Source: Moniliella sp. 'wahieum'
Taxonomy: Eukaryota; Basidiomycota; Moniliellomycetes; Moniliellales; Moniliellaceae
NCBI GenBank assembly: GCA_003971905.1
Contig: RSEE01000012.1
Span: forward strand, 558,001-622,000
Direction: 5' to 3'
Length of the DNA stretch: 64,000 nucleotides
Positions within the stretch are counted from its first letter, which is position 1; every line of letters starts with the position of its first letter. Below are positions 34,092 to 46,005 of the stretch, piece after piece. The position numbers were made by a program, and so were the translations under genes. The notes beneath the pieces are model-generated. The model was not told the DNA's origin. It saw only the letters and a list, made by a program, of their open reading frames with translations, and did no database searches.

Positions 34092-34307
34092 TGTAAGACC
34101 GGAGGAACCCAAGGGATTGGGTGAAGAACCTCTGGAAATGTAGAGCAATGCAATCGCGATGGTGGTGGTTGAGGTCTAAGCCTTGTGCCACACCTAGAGA
34201 CAGGGGTTCAGACAAGCTGAGTATACACGTGGAGGCTTCGGAGGACAAATCAGGGGTGAAGGGTGATGAGGCGCCTTGGCCTAAGTACGGGACCACGGGT
34301 CCCAACA
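34092..34307 (-). repeat. 5' LTR of the copia element
   Basis: This 216-bp terminal repeat lies upstream of gag on the minus strand, so it should carry the element promoter and transcription start. The flank outside it repeats AATGT. The sequence immediately inside, reading into the element, is GAGTTACAATCCTC; it does not begin with the TGG expected of a primer site matching a tRNA 3' end. Confidence 0.95.
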
Positions 34308-34312
34308 AATGT
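34308..34312. repeat. Target-site duplication, right copy (AATGT)
   Basis: These five bases next to the right LTR match 28717-28721 exactly. Confidence 0.9.
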
Positions 34313-35646
34313 GGAACGGGCAAGCAAGAGCTGGTGGCCAGGGGCCGGTGGTGCGGCGGTGCGGCGGTGCAGCCGGGGTGCCGGGGGGCGGGGAGGCGAG
34401 AGATGGTTGATGGCGAGTGGCGAGTGGCAAATTGCAAATACCAAGTGGCGCCAGGACGCAGGATGCAGGAGGCAGGACCCGTCTACGTACCACGCACCGG
34501 TAGTTAGTTATAGTTGGTAGTTGTTCGACTGGGTCTTCTGGGGTCGTCTTGGACCGCATGGACCGCCTGGGCTGTGAGAATCTGAGAGAGGGTGGGGTGG
34601 AGTCGCAAGAGGTGTGACAGGCGTGACGACGGTGACAGGGAGGGTGGACTGGTGAGTACAGTGGGGAGCCCCAGTGGCGAGTGGTGTGACATGCATGTGA
34701 CATGTGAAGCTTGCAGCTCGCTTGAAGCTTGGCAGCAGCAATGGCCAGCATCCGTCCGGCTAGTATAGCCCTAGCGGCTACTTTTGTAGTTGAACGCGTA
34801 GCTACGCAGCCAGTTGGGTCGGACGTTGAACTTGAACTTGAACACGCTGGCCACAGCCAGTCGGAGCTGTGCAGTTGTGGCCGAGCGATCGAATCTTAGA
34901 TCGTGGGTGTTGATCGACTGGGGCCGAAGCGACAAGCATTAAGCATGGGCCATCTGCGGGCTGAATCTCCCGCAAGCTGTATGCCTGCTAGGGCTAGGCA
35001 GCTGGAAAAGCTTCGCATGGCATCCTCGGACATGCCAGGCGTCCCACGGGGCAGTGCCGGGGGCGGCTCGTCTGCGTGCTGCGTGCGTGATGTCACCAGA
35101 GGCAGGGACATGTGACAGTGACTAGTGACTAGTGACATGTGATCGTGACTGGTGACGGTGACAGGCAGATCTGGGCCCGCAGTGCCTGGTGCTGGTGCCG
35201 GGGGAGCAGTGGCGAGGGGCGCGTACCTGGTCGCAGCCGAGGCTGCAATTTCAACGCGCAGGTTAGCTTAGCCGTTGGCGGACACGCTAATCAACGTTGA
35301 TTGCTGAGTGAGTCCAGTGTGGATGCAGGAGGAGCAGCAGGCGAGCATGTGGTCGGTGGATTAGCTAAGCGGGGTGTGGTGCTGTGCCGGCGCTCGGGGT
35401 GAGGCGAAGCAGGATGCTGGAGGGAGGCGCACACGCTGGATGCGACGCTGCGCAACAGGCCTCTCGCAGCGCACGCAGAGCCCTCGGTGCAGCACCCGCA
35501 CTCGCACCAGACTCTAGCACGCCCTCCTCGTCCCCCCGACCCACACCAGCCCACGCCGCCCGCCCGCCCCCACCCCGCCTCCTCTCTCCCGCGCCCCCGC
35601 ATGGCCTGAGCACCCTTGCCAGCACCCCACCACCCTCTCCACCGCC
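34313..35646. other. Intergenic region before the adenylate cyclase gene
   Basis: No gene is supported. The region is rich in short repeated words: GCGGTGCGGCGGTGC near 34350; GTGACATGCATGTGACATGTG near 34687; GTTGAACTTGAACTTGAACACG near 34826-34848; GTGACTAGTGACTAGTGACATGTG at about 35117-35140. From 35500 it becomes a C-rich leader ahead of the start codon at 35647. Confidence 0.5.
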
Positions 35647-38600
35647 ATGCCCACTGCCCCGCCCAACCCCCCGACCCACCCACTCCCCCGCTCTTCGCCC
35701 GTCCACTCGCCCCGTGCGCGCCGCCTCGACCCGCTCGATCCTCCCGACCCCCTCGACCCGCCGCCCGCCCCACCGGTCGCTCCGCCGCCCCTGTTCCGCC
35801 GCCTGCTCCCGCGCCCGCTCCAGCTCCAGCTCACCACCATCACCACCGTCGCCGCGGATTGCTGGACCGCATCCGACACCCTTCCAGCGCCCATCACGTA
35901 CGTTCTCCACCCCGCCCCTCCCCCGCCACTGCGTCGCGAGCGCATGTACGCTGACGGCTTTCCCCAGTCCCCCAGCCCCCTACCGCCTCCGATCTCACAG
36001 GATCCTTCGCGCCGCACAAGCCAAGAGGGCAGCATCCGTTCCTTCTCTCGACCACTTCCATCCTCAAACGAGCCCCACCGCCTCGCTTACCTCCTTTCCA
36101 TCAGTCGCCGCGCTCCCGACGCCCTTGGCCCCGAGATGGAGGCGCCCGCACGTCCTCTCGCCCCCATCCGTCTCCTGGCCCCACTCATCGCCCATCCTCC
36201 GCGCCCACCCATCGCTGACCCGCCCTCGTTGAGCGCGTTGACCCGACTTGGACCTGGCTCCGGGCTCCCTCCACCCAGACGACTCGGCGTCGTCCGACCC
36301 AGCTACTATCGCCGATCGCCGCGCCACCATATTTACCCACCCGCCCCGGTGGACCGGCAAAAGAGCGCCCCGCCAACGAGTCAAGAGCACCTGTCCTCTC
36401 ATCGTGGCGTCCCCTCCAGTACGCCGCCTCCCGTCCCAGGGCCAGACTCGATTGCGAGTCACGACCAAGCGTCAGAGACATTGGAGGAGGAGCTAGCTCC
36501 GATCCCCATTACCACTGTTCTCACCGGGTCTTCGTCGGATTCCTCCTCGTCGCCTTCCCCTTCCAGGCGGACGTAATGCGGCGAGTGCGCTGTTGTGCCC
36601 CACAGCGCCTCTTCATCGGAGCAAGGCCGGAATAGCACCTCGAAACGCACCAAGTTCCACATTCCGCGCCTTTTTGGACGACATGGCAAGCAGCATGACC
36701 ATCCCGGCTCGAGGGAGCCCACTCTTCCCGCCGCGATTCCCCATCTATCCACGAATTGCATCAGTCCCAATCCACCCTTCGCTCAAGGGCAGCAAACGGG
36801 GCAAGACCGGTACCGGTACCCCTCCAACCAAACGGCTGAAATCGCCGCCCCCTCGGCATGCCCACCAGTGTTGGTCTTGATGTGGAACTAGAGGGTACAG
36901 AACGCTCAAAGCATGTGCGCCCCACGCCGTCGTTTCGCAACCTACGTCTTCCTCTACCAGCCAGATCCCGAGGCATCGGTTCTTCGAGCCAGACGCAGCT
37001 CAAACCGCCAAGTAAGCCGCAACTGGTCCCCCAGGGCAACCCTTCAGTCCTCTATCGATTTTGGTAAGTGGTCATGGGACGAATCTCACCCATTCCGGGT
37101 CGTCTCAGACGCAGGCTACCCGTCTACGACCACTTTGGGGCTGATCAATCGAGTGAAGTGGCCCCCCTATATGCCCCCACCTCCTCCAGCCCGGCCACTG
37201 CTGCCGCGTCATCGCTTCAGCCGAGCCCAAACCCGTCCCGGGGTCATATTTCAACTGAGCATACAACATTACCTGCGCCAGTCTGCCTACCGTCTCTCAC
37301 CCCGTCTGGTGGCGAAGTTCCCCAGCCTAGTCCTCACCCGACCTGACCAAGTTGCCCGCAAAGACCATGTTTGGTGCGGCGACGGGTGGCGATCCAACTC
37401 CGACTCGCGACCTTCAGCTTCGCCTCTTGCAGGATCTTCGTCGCTCAACGACTTCCCGCTCGGGCCGGACTCATCACGCCGCTTGCGCGCCAATGCCCCA
37501 CGGGTATCCCCTCGTACCTCATGCCCATATCGAAGCAGTGCGCCTACCTGGCATCCACCTCCCCTCTTCGGAAAAGGAGGATGCTGTCTTTGTCGCTTCC
37601 CCTACAACGCATCGGGATCAGGTTCCAGACCAACTTGTTCTTGGGACCAGGCATCCTCCATTCCTCGCAATGCGTCTCCTAGTGCCTCCAGACAACGCGA
37701 GGTCGTACGTCTGACGCAGCATGCCTGCCTCATCGGGAGCTCTGGCACCAGAAACATCCAGGTCGCGCACCTTCCAATTGGTCCGCTCGGACAGTTGGGC
37801 TGTCGAACCTTTGTGAACAAAAGCGGCAGTGGCCCTTCCTCTCTGGGCAAAGTCACAGGTGCATCCACCTGGATGGCGCCCCCATCTTGGGCAGTGGAGT
37901 TGGACGTGCCGACGCGAGGGCGAGCGCCTGCGTCCAGTTCCGCCTCCGCCGCGGGGGGCGAGCCAACAGCGATGGGAACGTCTTCCTGGATGGCACCTGA
38001 CTCGTGGGCTGTTCAGGCTGATCAAGGAGTTCGAGACCCAGGCGACTCGGACGAAGAAGACTCTCCTCGGCCGCGGGGATCGTTCGAGCCCAGCCCGGGC
38101 AGGACTGGGTCTGGGTCTCAGCCTCAGGAGTCGGCTTCGGCTCCTCTTACTAACCCATCCGCCCACAACGGTCGCCCACGAAGGTCTGACTCATCGGGGC
38201 GCGACACGTTAACCTCCCTTCCTCTTCGCCAAAATCGTCTCCAATCTGGACGGAGTCAGTCGCATGACCGACTTCCCCGGGAAAACATCGCACCTGGAAA
38301 GGACTCCATCGTGCCCGCCAACGGCACCTTCAACTCAAGTGTTGGCTCCTCTAAGACGCCTACGCCTCCTCTCTCGCGATCGAGCACGCCTACATCCTTG
38401 TTCCCCTTCCAATGAGTCAGGCTCGGTCCACCGCCCTTCGAACGCAGCGTCGACGACCACCGGTCTCTCGACCCGTTCCGACCTTGACTCGGTGGACAGT
38501 GTGGAGGAGATGCTGGATCCGCTTTTGCGATCCCAGGCGGGCAGGTCGCGTGGACGGGCGGAATCGCCATCGGGTCACCCCTCTGCCGAGTCCTCCTTCT

Positions 38601-41600
38601 CCATCTTCCGCCGAAAAGAAGAGCCAGGCGAGTCAAACACACGGACCAGTGCATCTGCCGATGGCCGCCTGGATTCGGTGCCCTGCCCAAACCCCACAGC
38701 AAGCCGACTGCCCCCGCGGGTAGTCAACTCGAGAGGAGGAGGCGGTGCGCTGGCGGCAGCGTCCGGTGCGGTGGGAACAGCGGCATCCATCTTTGGTCTG
38801 CGCACGGGATCGCCCCGGGTTCTGGGTCGGTACCATCACCATCACCACAACCGCGACCGCGATCGCGGGGACCGAGATCGTGAGCGGACGGGATCCGAGG
38901 CGAGTGGGGCGGGTCAGCCCATCTCCACCTTGTCTCCGCTGCCTGGGCGCATCGGGATCCAACGCGTCGTCTTCGCCTCGCCAAGGCCTTCACCGCCCCC
39001 TCATCCCACCGGTTCCAGCGGGGGGAGTGGTGCAGCGCTTCACGCTCTGGCCAACATGGGGTTGGGAGGCAGCATGGGTTTGGCTGGAATGGGAGAGCAT
39101 GCGTTTCCGGCGGGGCCACCGGCCATGGGACACGCCATCCTTGCTCCGCCCCACTTGGGTGCATTTGGGAGCAAGAATGGTCGCGACGCGGCCTCGATCC
39201 ATTCACAGCAGTCGGTTGGTGCCATCAGTGCCCATACGCCCCCGGCATCGGATGAGGAGGACTTGCTGAGCATGTACCGCCATGTGGTCCACGCCAAGGA
39301 ACCTGTCCGTCGTTTAGGCCGCTCTTCCACCTCTGCCTTGAATGCGAACGCATCGGACGCTGCATCTACCTCGAGTCGATTGACAAAACTCAATTTGGTC
39401 CGCATCTACCGGCCGGACGGCACGTTCGCCACGCTCCGTCTCACGTTGCAAAACACGACGGTCGAGTGCAAGGCCATCATCACGCGCAAAGTGTCGTTCA
39501 TGTCGGCCACCACCTCGGCGTATCGTCTTTTTGTCAGAGACAAGGGTGCTGGTATGTCTATAACTGCTTTCCTGGCCGAGTGCATGGGTGTGTGTGCCTG
39601 ATTTCTAACCTGTGTTGGTACCGCGAGAACGTCCTGGGCCCAAACGAGAAGCCTGCTTTGATCCAACGCCGGCGTTTGATTCAAGCCGGGTACAATGACT
39701 CGGACGGGCTGGAAGATATGGGGAAGGAGGATCTGTCCTACTTTATCAAGTTTATTTACCGCCCCGACTTTGTCCCCACGTTCGATTCAGAGAGCTTTGG
39801 GAACGACAAGGCTCACTACACTCATCTTGATGTGCATGGCCGCAACCTCGAGATGGTCCCCATCTTTCTATATAAACACGCCGACTGGATTGTCTCGCTG
39901 GACTTGTCGGGCAATCCCATGTCGGATGTGCCGGCGGACTTTGTACAGATGTGCACTCACCTGCGTCGGCTTCGGCTGCCAACTTGGCGCTCAAGCGGAT
40001 TCCCTCGGGTGTGCGTGTCTCGGCCTCGATCACTCATCTTGACCTGAGCAACAACCGCATCCTCCAGCTCGAGCCATCGCTCGAAGGGTGCCGGGCGCTG
40101 CAGTCGATCAAGCGCTGAACAACCGCCTGTATCAACTGCCGCCCTGGATGCCCAGGGTGGAAACGTTGCGCTGCCTCAACCTCTCCAATAACCGCTTTGA
40201 CACTCTCCCCCATTGTCACTTCGCTGTGCAACCTGGCGGAGCTGGACCTCTCCTTTAACAGCATTCGTCAACTGCCCCCCGAAATTGGCCAGTTGCAAAA
40301 GCTGGAGCAGTTGATCCTCGTCGGCAACTCGATCGAAAACCTGCCGGACCAGATGGCCAATCTGGGCAACCTCCACACGATCGACTTGCGCCGCAACTTG
40401 GTTCACGATGTCAGCATCCTCTTCCACATGCCGCGGGTGAATGTGGTCAAATGCGGGCACAATTCCATCCGCCACTTTGAAGCGACGCTAGGTGAGCGAA
40501 TGCGGATTCTTGAAGTGGGACAAAATCCCATGACCAAGGTATCCTTGGGCGCCTTCTCGGCATCGGACTTGACCAGCCTCAACCTGAGCTCGACCAACAT
40601 GGCCCGGTTGGACGAAGGCCTGTTCCGTCTGTTGCCCTCCCTCACCGAACTCATCCTCGACCGCAACCAGTTTGTTACCCTTCCCGACTCGCTGGGGGAA
40701 CTGGCCAACTTGATCGTCTTTAGCTGCAACAACAACAATTTGGCCACCCTTCCCGACTCGATCGGAAACCTACGCAAGTTGACCAGGCTCAACATTCAGA
40801 ACAACAACCTCAAGCGTCTTCCGGCCTCCATTTGGAATTGTGCTTCTCTCTCACGCTTGAATGCCACATCGAACTTACTCGAAGCGTTTCCCCTTCCGCC
40901 CCTTGTCTCGCGCCCATCAACGGCAACCCCAGCTACCGGCTCCATCTCGTCCAACCCTCTCGACACAGCAACCGAGACTGTTCCAGGCACCGCTACCGAC
41001 TCGGACCGGAAGGGCTCAGTTGGCTCGATCCAGGTCCACGCGGTGGTGCGACGATGGCGAGCTCGGTGGAGGATGTGCGTCCGTTGGCCAAGAGCTTGCG
41101 CCAGTTCCGTGCCGGAGACAACCATTTGGCCGACGATGTGTTCACCATTCTGCATCTCTTTACCGACCTGGAAGTGCTCAACCTCAGTTCAACGAGATTT
41201 ATGAGGTGCCCCCCAACACGTTGTCCCAGCACAAACGGCTACAGGAGCTGTACCTATCCGGGAACAGTCTGACCAGTGTCCCGAAGACCTGTCGCAACTG
41301 CGTGAGCTCAAGGTGCTCTTCTTGAACGGAAACAAGCTCCAAACCCTGCCGGCCGAGTTGGGACAGATGACGGCCTTGGTCGAGTTGGATGTAGGGAACA
41401 ACAACCTCAAGTACAACATTGCCAACTGGACGTACGACTGGAACTGGAACAACAACCCCGAACTTCGGTATCTGAACCTTAGTGGCAACCAACGCTTTGA
41501 GATCAAGTCCAAGATCCTCACCCTCAACGGTCGTCGAAAGAATATCTCTGACTTTGGGGATTTGCATTCGCTTCGCGTGCTGGGCCTGATGGACGTTACG

Positions 41601-43971
41601 GTCGCTGCCCAATCGACCCCCGACGAGCTGATCAATCGCGGGTGCGCACGTCGCTGTCCAAGGTGAACCACATGTCCTACGGCATTTCCGATGCGTTGGG
41701 GGACCGAGACGAGTTGAGCACGGTGGATGTGGTGGTGCCCATGTTCCGCAAAGTAGAAACGGAGGCACTGTTGGCCATGTTTGATGCGCGCGGCCAAGTG
41801 TCGTGTGGCGGCAGCAAAATCTCGCGCTTTATGGCCGAGGCATTCCGATCCAGTTTGAAAAGCAGCTGGCACTCATGGGCCCAGGCGGGGACGGTGCGAC
41901 GGTGGAAGATTGTCTGCGTCGGTCCTTCCTACAGCTCAACAGCCTCTTTACCGATATCATTGTTGAGGAGCACAATCGTCGCAAGTCGGACCTTCGTAAC
42001 GTGGAGCTATGGACGACCATCTTCCCGTCAAACGGTTTGATGTCGCATCCACGCCCGACTGGGCCGAAGGGTGCTCGGCGATCGTGCGTACATTGTGGAT
42101 CATACCCTCTACATTGCCAACGCTGGTGATGCATTGGCGGTCCTGTCGCACAATGGCGGACAGGCCGAGCTGATCGCGACCAAACATGATCCTTTTGACC
42201 GCAACGAAACCCAACGCATCCGTACGGCCGAGGGGTGGGTATCGCTGGGAGGCTGTGTCAACGACAAGTTGGAGGTGTCACGTGGGTTTGGGTACTACAA
42301 CCTGTTCCCAGTTGTCAATGCCGCGCCCGCGGTGCACAAGGTGCAGCTGTCCGACTCGCACGAGTTTGTGATCATTGCCAATCGGTCGCTATGGGAGTTC
42401 CTGTCGTACCAGACGGCCGTCGACATTGCGCGCATGGAACGAGACGAACCAATGATTGCGGCCCAACGGCTCCGAGACCTGGCCATCTCTTACGGAGGGG
42501 ACGAAAGTATCATGGTTATGATCCTCTCGGTTGCCGACTGTTTGGCAACCGACGAGGCTTTGACCCCCTCGCAGCGGAAGTGATCCGTCGCCAACGCTTT
42601 GGTGGTGGGGCCAGTCTGCCTGCCGACCGTACGCTGGCCCGGCTGGAACGTGAAATCCCACCAGCCCATTGGTCAGATTGCGCTTGTATTTACCGACATT
42701 AAGAACTCGACCCACCTGTGGGAAACCAACTCGGGTATGCACACGGCCATGCGCATCCACAATACCCTCTTGCGACGACAGTTACGTACCGTTGCGGGCT
42801 TTGAAAGCAAGGTCGAAGGTGATGGCATGATGGTACGTCCCTACGCCCACTTGCTGTGCTGTCCCGCTGAGCAGATCAACTGACCCAACACTGTTTTCCT
42901 ACCTCCTTTCAGGCCAGTTTCTCGTCCGTTGCCGCAGCGCTACTGTGGTGCTTCAACGTTCAGATTGGGTTGCTGCACGAGGACTGGCCCCAAGAGCTGC
43001 TGGAGAGCGAGGATGGGAAAGAAATCTGTGACGAGCACGGCAACGTGATCTACCGTGGACTCCGACTCCGCATGGGCATTCATTGGGGCAGTCCAGTGTG
43101 TGAGCCAGACCCAATCACGGGGCGGATGGACTACTTTGGTCCGATGGTCAACCGCGCCTCGCGGATCGCCAGCGCGGCTGATGGCGGCCAGATTTGCGTG
43201 AGCAATGACGTGGTGCAAGAGCTGAGCGACACGATTGGTGTGTTTGACAGCTCGAACCAGATCCGCGCGATGGACGATGAAGATGAGTATCCAATGGCCA
43301 ACGTGAGCCGCGACGTGGTCCTCCTGCGTCGTATGGGCTTTGGCATCACTGAGATTGGATTCCGCCGACTCAAGGGGCTGGAGACGCCTGAGCTGCTTTA
43401 CCTTGTCAACCCGCGCCATTGATGGGCCGTTTGAACAACGATCGGACACTCCAGATGGAGGCCCATCCGGCTCGCGTGTTTGAACCAACGGTGCAGCTGT
43501 TGAACGCGCGCAGTTCGTGAGATTGGCTTGTTGTGTCTGCGGATCGAGGCGCTCAGCAACGGTCGTCCCTTCCCAGGGATCATGGCGATGCACGGGGACC
43601 AGGCACGGATGCGGTACATTGAAGGTACCGTATCCATAAGCCCGAGTTGCTCGTCTGTATGGTCATGACGATGCGTCGGACGAAGAGTTGGCCTTGGTCC
43701 TAGTCCAGCTCACTGTCCGATTGTCCAATGCGGTGGCCAAGATGACGCTCGACTTGGTGGTGCGCAGCATGCCGCGTATCACGCCCCCTTCCGATCCTGC
43801 CGGCTGGAATATGGGCATTCCCATCACGACTATGGAAGAGCCGCGCAGGTGAGTGGCGGCATGCCCGCACAGTCGGGCGAAAGCACGTCGCAACAGTCGG
43901 ACGCGCTGGGCATGAACCTCATCGAGCTGCAACACCTCGTTCGTCACCTCCAAAACCTCACGCAACTTTAA
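35647..43971 (+). CDS. Adenylate cyclase, fungal RA-LRR-PP2C-cyclase type
   Basis: About 2,700 codons. The first 1,200 are disordered (S/P/R-rich). A Ras-association domain lies at 39380-39780 (LVRIYRPDGTFATLRL, then GKEDLSYFIKFIYRP). Leucine-rich repeats follow at 39830-41560 (LDLSFNSIRQLPPEIGQLQ, LTELILDRNQFVTLPDSLG). A PP2C-like domain spans 41560-42580 (MSYGISDALGDRDEL, DEFVIIANRSLWEFLS). The class III cyclase core spans 42660-43420: VFTDIKNSTHLW (metal Asp), VEGDGMM/ASF, LRMGIHWG and YFGPMVNRASRIA. The C-terminal region runs to the TAA at 43969. The enzyme makes cAMP from ATP and is activated by Ras in many fungi; in smuts it controls morphology and mating. Introns fit at 39552-39627 and 42833-42912, the latter inside the catalytic EGDGMM/ASF motif. 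Many frame changes, especially in the N-half, leave the first 3 kb only roughly defined. Confidence 0.9.
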
Positions 43972-45328
43972 TGTAGCCTCGGTGCTAATGCAAAGGCTGA
44001 TGCGCCTACCAAGGTTGCGGATGCTTCACAGTCTGCGTGCTCTTGCTGTACAGGCCACCGGCCGGCCACCCTCACGCCCTCTATTTATCCCCTCTCGTCC
44101 TTCCTTTTCCTCCCTTCCTTGTTTTCTCCTTTTCCTCCCTTTCTCTTGTTTTCTTCGTTTTTTTCTCCTTGCTCTCGTCCTTACTTCCGTGTCCGTTTTG
44201 TCGTTACCGATTCGATGTGGATGCTGTGGCAAAACCTTTGGGTTGGCGCGCACGATGAAATGGCCTCCCCATGTTGTCGACCTATGCTTCTCTCGCATGA
44301 TCCATTTTCGCCACTCCCACATGATAATGCTACGCGTGGACAAAGTGTAACGAGGCGTAGAATGGCAGACCCATTTAGTCAGGGTGTGATAGATGATTAC
44401 CTCTTGCCTGAGCGCCTGAGCGAAGCAGTCGGTGGTGGGCAGGTGGGGTGGGTGGGCACGGGCAGATGGTCTTGCTTTGAGTGGCGCCGTACTTGCCAGT
44501 AGCCATGCCCATCTGGGTGGCTACCGGGTTTTCACGGATTGTCGATTACGTGGTAGCAATCATTAATCACCATCCTACACAGGCTTGTGACATGTGACAT
44601 GTGACCATGTGACCGCTGTGCCATCCCCTCGCTTCGTCACTTCCTTCATACCACCCCCACCTCTTCGTTCTTCGTTCAACTCGTTCCCCCGTACTCACTC
44701 ATCTGCTTGTGTTAGTACAGACCGCACCTTCTGCCTGCCCTAGTACGTGACTAGTACGGCACGGCATAGATGGTGGGGGGAATGCGTTGTGGTGGCGCCT
44801 ACCCGTTCTTTTAATAGGATAGAGCAGAGCCGGGGTGTGAAGAATGCGAAGGCGAGGCTTGACGCGTGAGAAGCTTGACGCCGGAGAATAGTACAGCGAG
44901 GGCGACCAAAGAGAACAACCATATACAACCAGGCAATGATGACGCAACAGGGTCAGTAGACCACGGGGTACACCAATCCGTCTACTCTCCATAACCCCAC
45001 AAAGAATAGCCGCGTGATTCGATCCATAATTAAGGGCCGCCAGCAATCATCCACTGAGCAGTATCCCCCCCTCTCTGGATTGCATTTCCTACCTATCTAC
45101 TTGATCGAAAGCCAGCAAGCATTGCACGAGGCCATTGGTAAACAAAGGATGAAGTGAACTGATGGGGACCGAACATTGGCGCATGGCCGGTGCCTAAACT
45201 CAGCCCTCGCTCACAAGCACAGACCTGCTCATCATGATCGTCCATGCCCGTGGTCTTGCCAAAACCGCTTTCCCTGCTCGTTCCGGCGTCCTTGCCGCTA
45301 TCGTCAAGGGAAACAGCACTGCAACGCT
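43972..45328. other. Convergent intergenic region (adenylate cyclase / MMS2)
   Basis: No gene is supported. Pyrimidine-rich DNA at 44095-44180 is probably cyclase 3' UTR. A GTGACATGTGACATGTGACCATGTGAC cluster is at about 44587-44613, and CTAGTACGTGACTAGTACGG is near 44738-44757, both of the repeated intergenic word families. Confidence 0.45.
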
Positions 45329-46005
45329 CTAAGGAGCGTACGTGCTGCCCTCGGCGGGCTGCGGTAGCTTGCGATTGGCTGGCAGCGCCATCTCCCTAAC
45401 AACAAAGAATACATAGGATCAGTGTTTTGCCCGGCATAAATCGAGGGTGGTTATAACTCACTTGCGCAGCTCGTTGAGTACCGTCTCAATTGTGTAGTCT
45501 CTCCGCCACGATGACAGAACATTCACACTCTTCGGGTCCACCTGGGCAGCCATCCTCGGGTCAGTCACTTTAGTTATCTAAACCGTTTTCACGCACCTTT
45601 CCATCAGTCGAGTTGATGCCGGGAAGGTTGATCTTGGTGAGGAACGCAACGGTAGGCGGGTCATCCGGGTAGTTGGGGCCACAGTGAATCCTGAGCGAGT
45701 AAATCCGGTTCTGATGCACCGAGTGGGGAGGGCCAATGATGGTGCCGTTCCAGTTGGACATCAGCATGTCAGACCGTCGTCCCGCCCGTAGCTCAGAGTT
45801 CCATCACCCAAACCCTTCTCGCCCTTCTCTAGCTCCTCGAGAAGACGAAAGTTACGCGGGACTGGCCAGAGACAAGGTCAGGAAAGGCGTCGTGGCCAGG
45901 GATTGAACTCAGCGAACAGCTGAGACGGCGGGAACATGGCCAATAGAAGGGCGGCGCCAATATGTGGCCATCGCCGGGCAAGATAATGGACGTACCCTTG
46001 GCCAT
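45329..46005 (-). CDS. MMS2: Ubiquitin-conjugating enzyme variant Mms2 (UEV, Ubc13 partner)
   Basis: Four exons: 46005-45996, 45861-45597, 45541-45462 and 45395-45329; introns are 134, 55 and 66 bp with GT-AG ends. The first exon is only 10 bases (ATG GCC AAG G), so MAK joins [20 protein letters not shown]. The product has about 138 residues, the family length: [68 protein letters not shown] and [13 protein letters not shown]. There is no cysteine at the E2 catalytic position, as expected of a UEV. With Ubc13 it builds Lys63-linked ubiquitin chains in error-free DNA damage tolerance. One frame change is needed near 45775, where GGG reads GG. It is divergent to TIM22. Confidence 0.93.

Larger units (their letters stand above)
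28722..34307 (-). mobile_element. Complete Ty1/copia LTR retrotransposon (5.6 kb)
   Basis: The element is bounded by direct LTRs of 217 and 216 bp that begin TG and end CA, and is flanked on both sides by the 5-bp sequence AATGT (28717-28721 and 34308-34312), a perfect target-site duplication. The internal order on the minus strand is gag, protease, integrase, reverse transcriptase, RNase H, which defines the copia superfamily (integrase before RT). The two LTRs differ by a single deleted base, so insertion was recent. Internal frames are interrupted a few times, in the same style as the host genes, so the element may be intact in reality. It sits in intergenic DNA between ATP1 and the adenylate cyclase gene. 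Confidence 0.95.

Noticed and set aside
45329-46005. Reading MMS2 as an active E2 enzyme that lost its cysteine by sequence error
   Set aside because: The whole family of UEV proteins lacks this cysteine, and the length and C-terminus match Mms2, so nothing is missing.
1820-46005. A functional cluster of ubiquitin-related genes (ubiquitin-eL40, WDR48-like, MMS2)
   Set aside because: The three genes are 18-25 kb apart with unrelated genes between them; nothing indicates co-regulation or linkage beyond chance.
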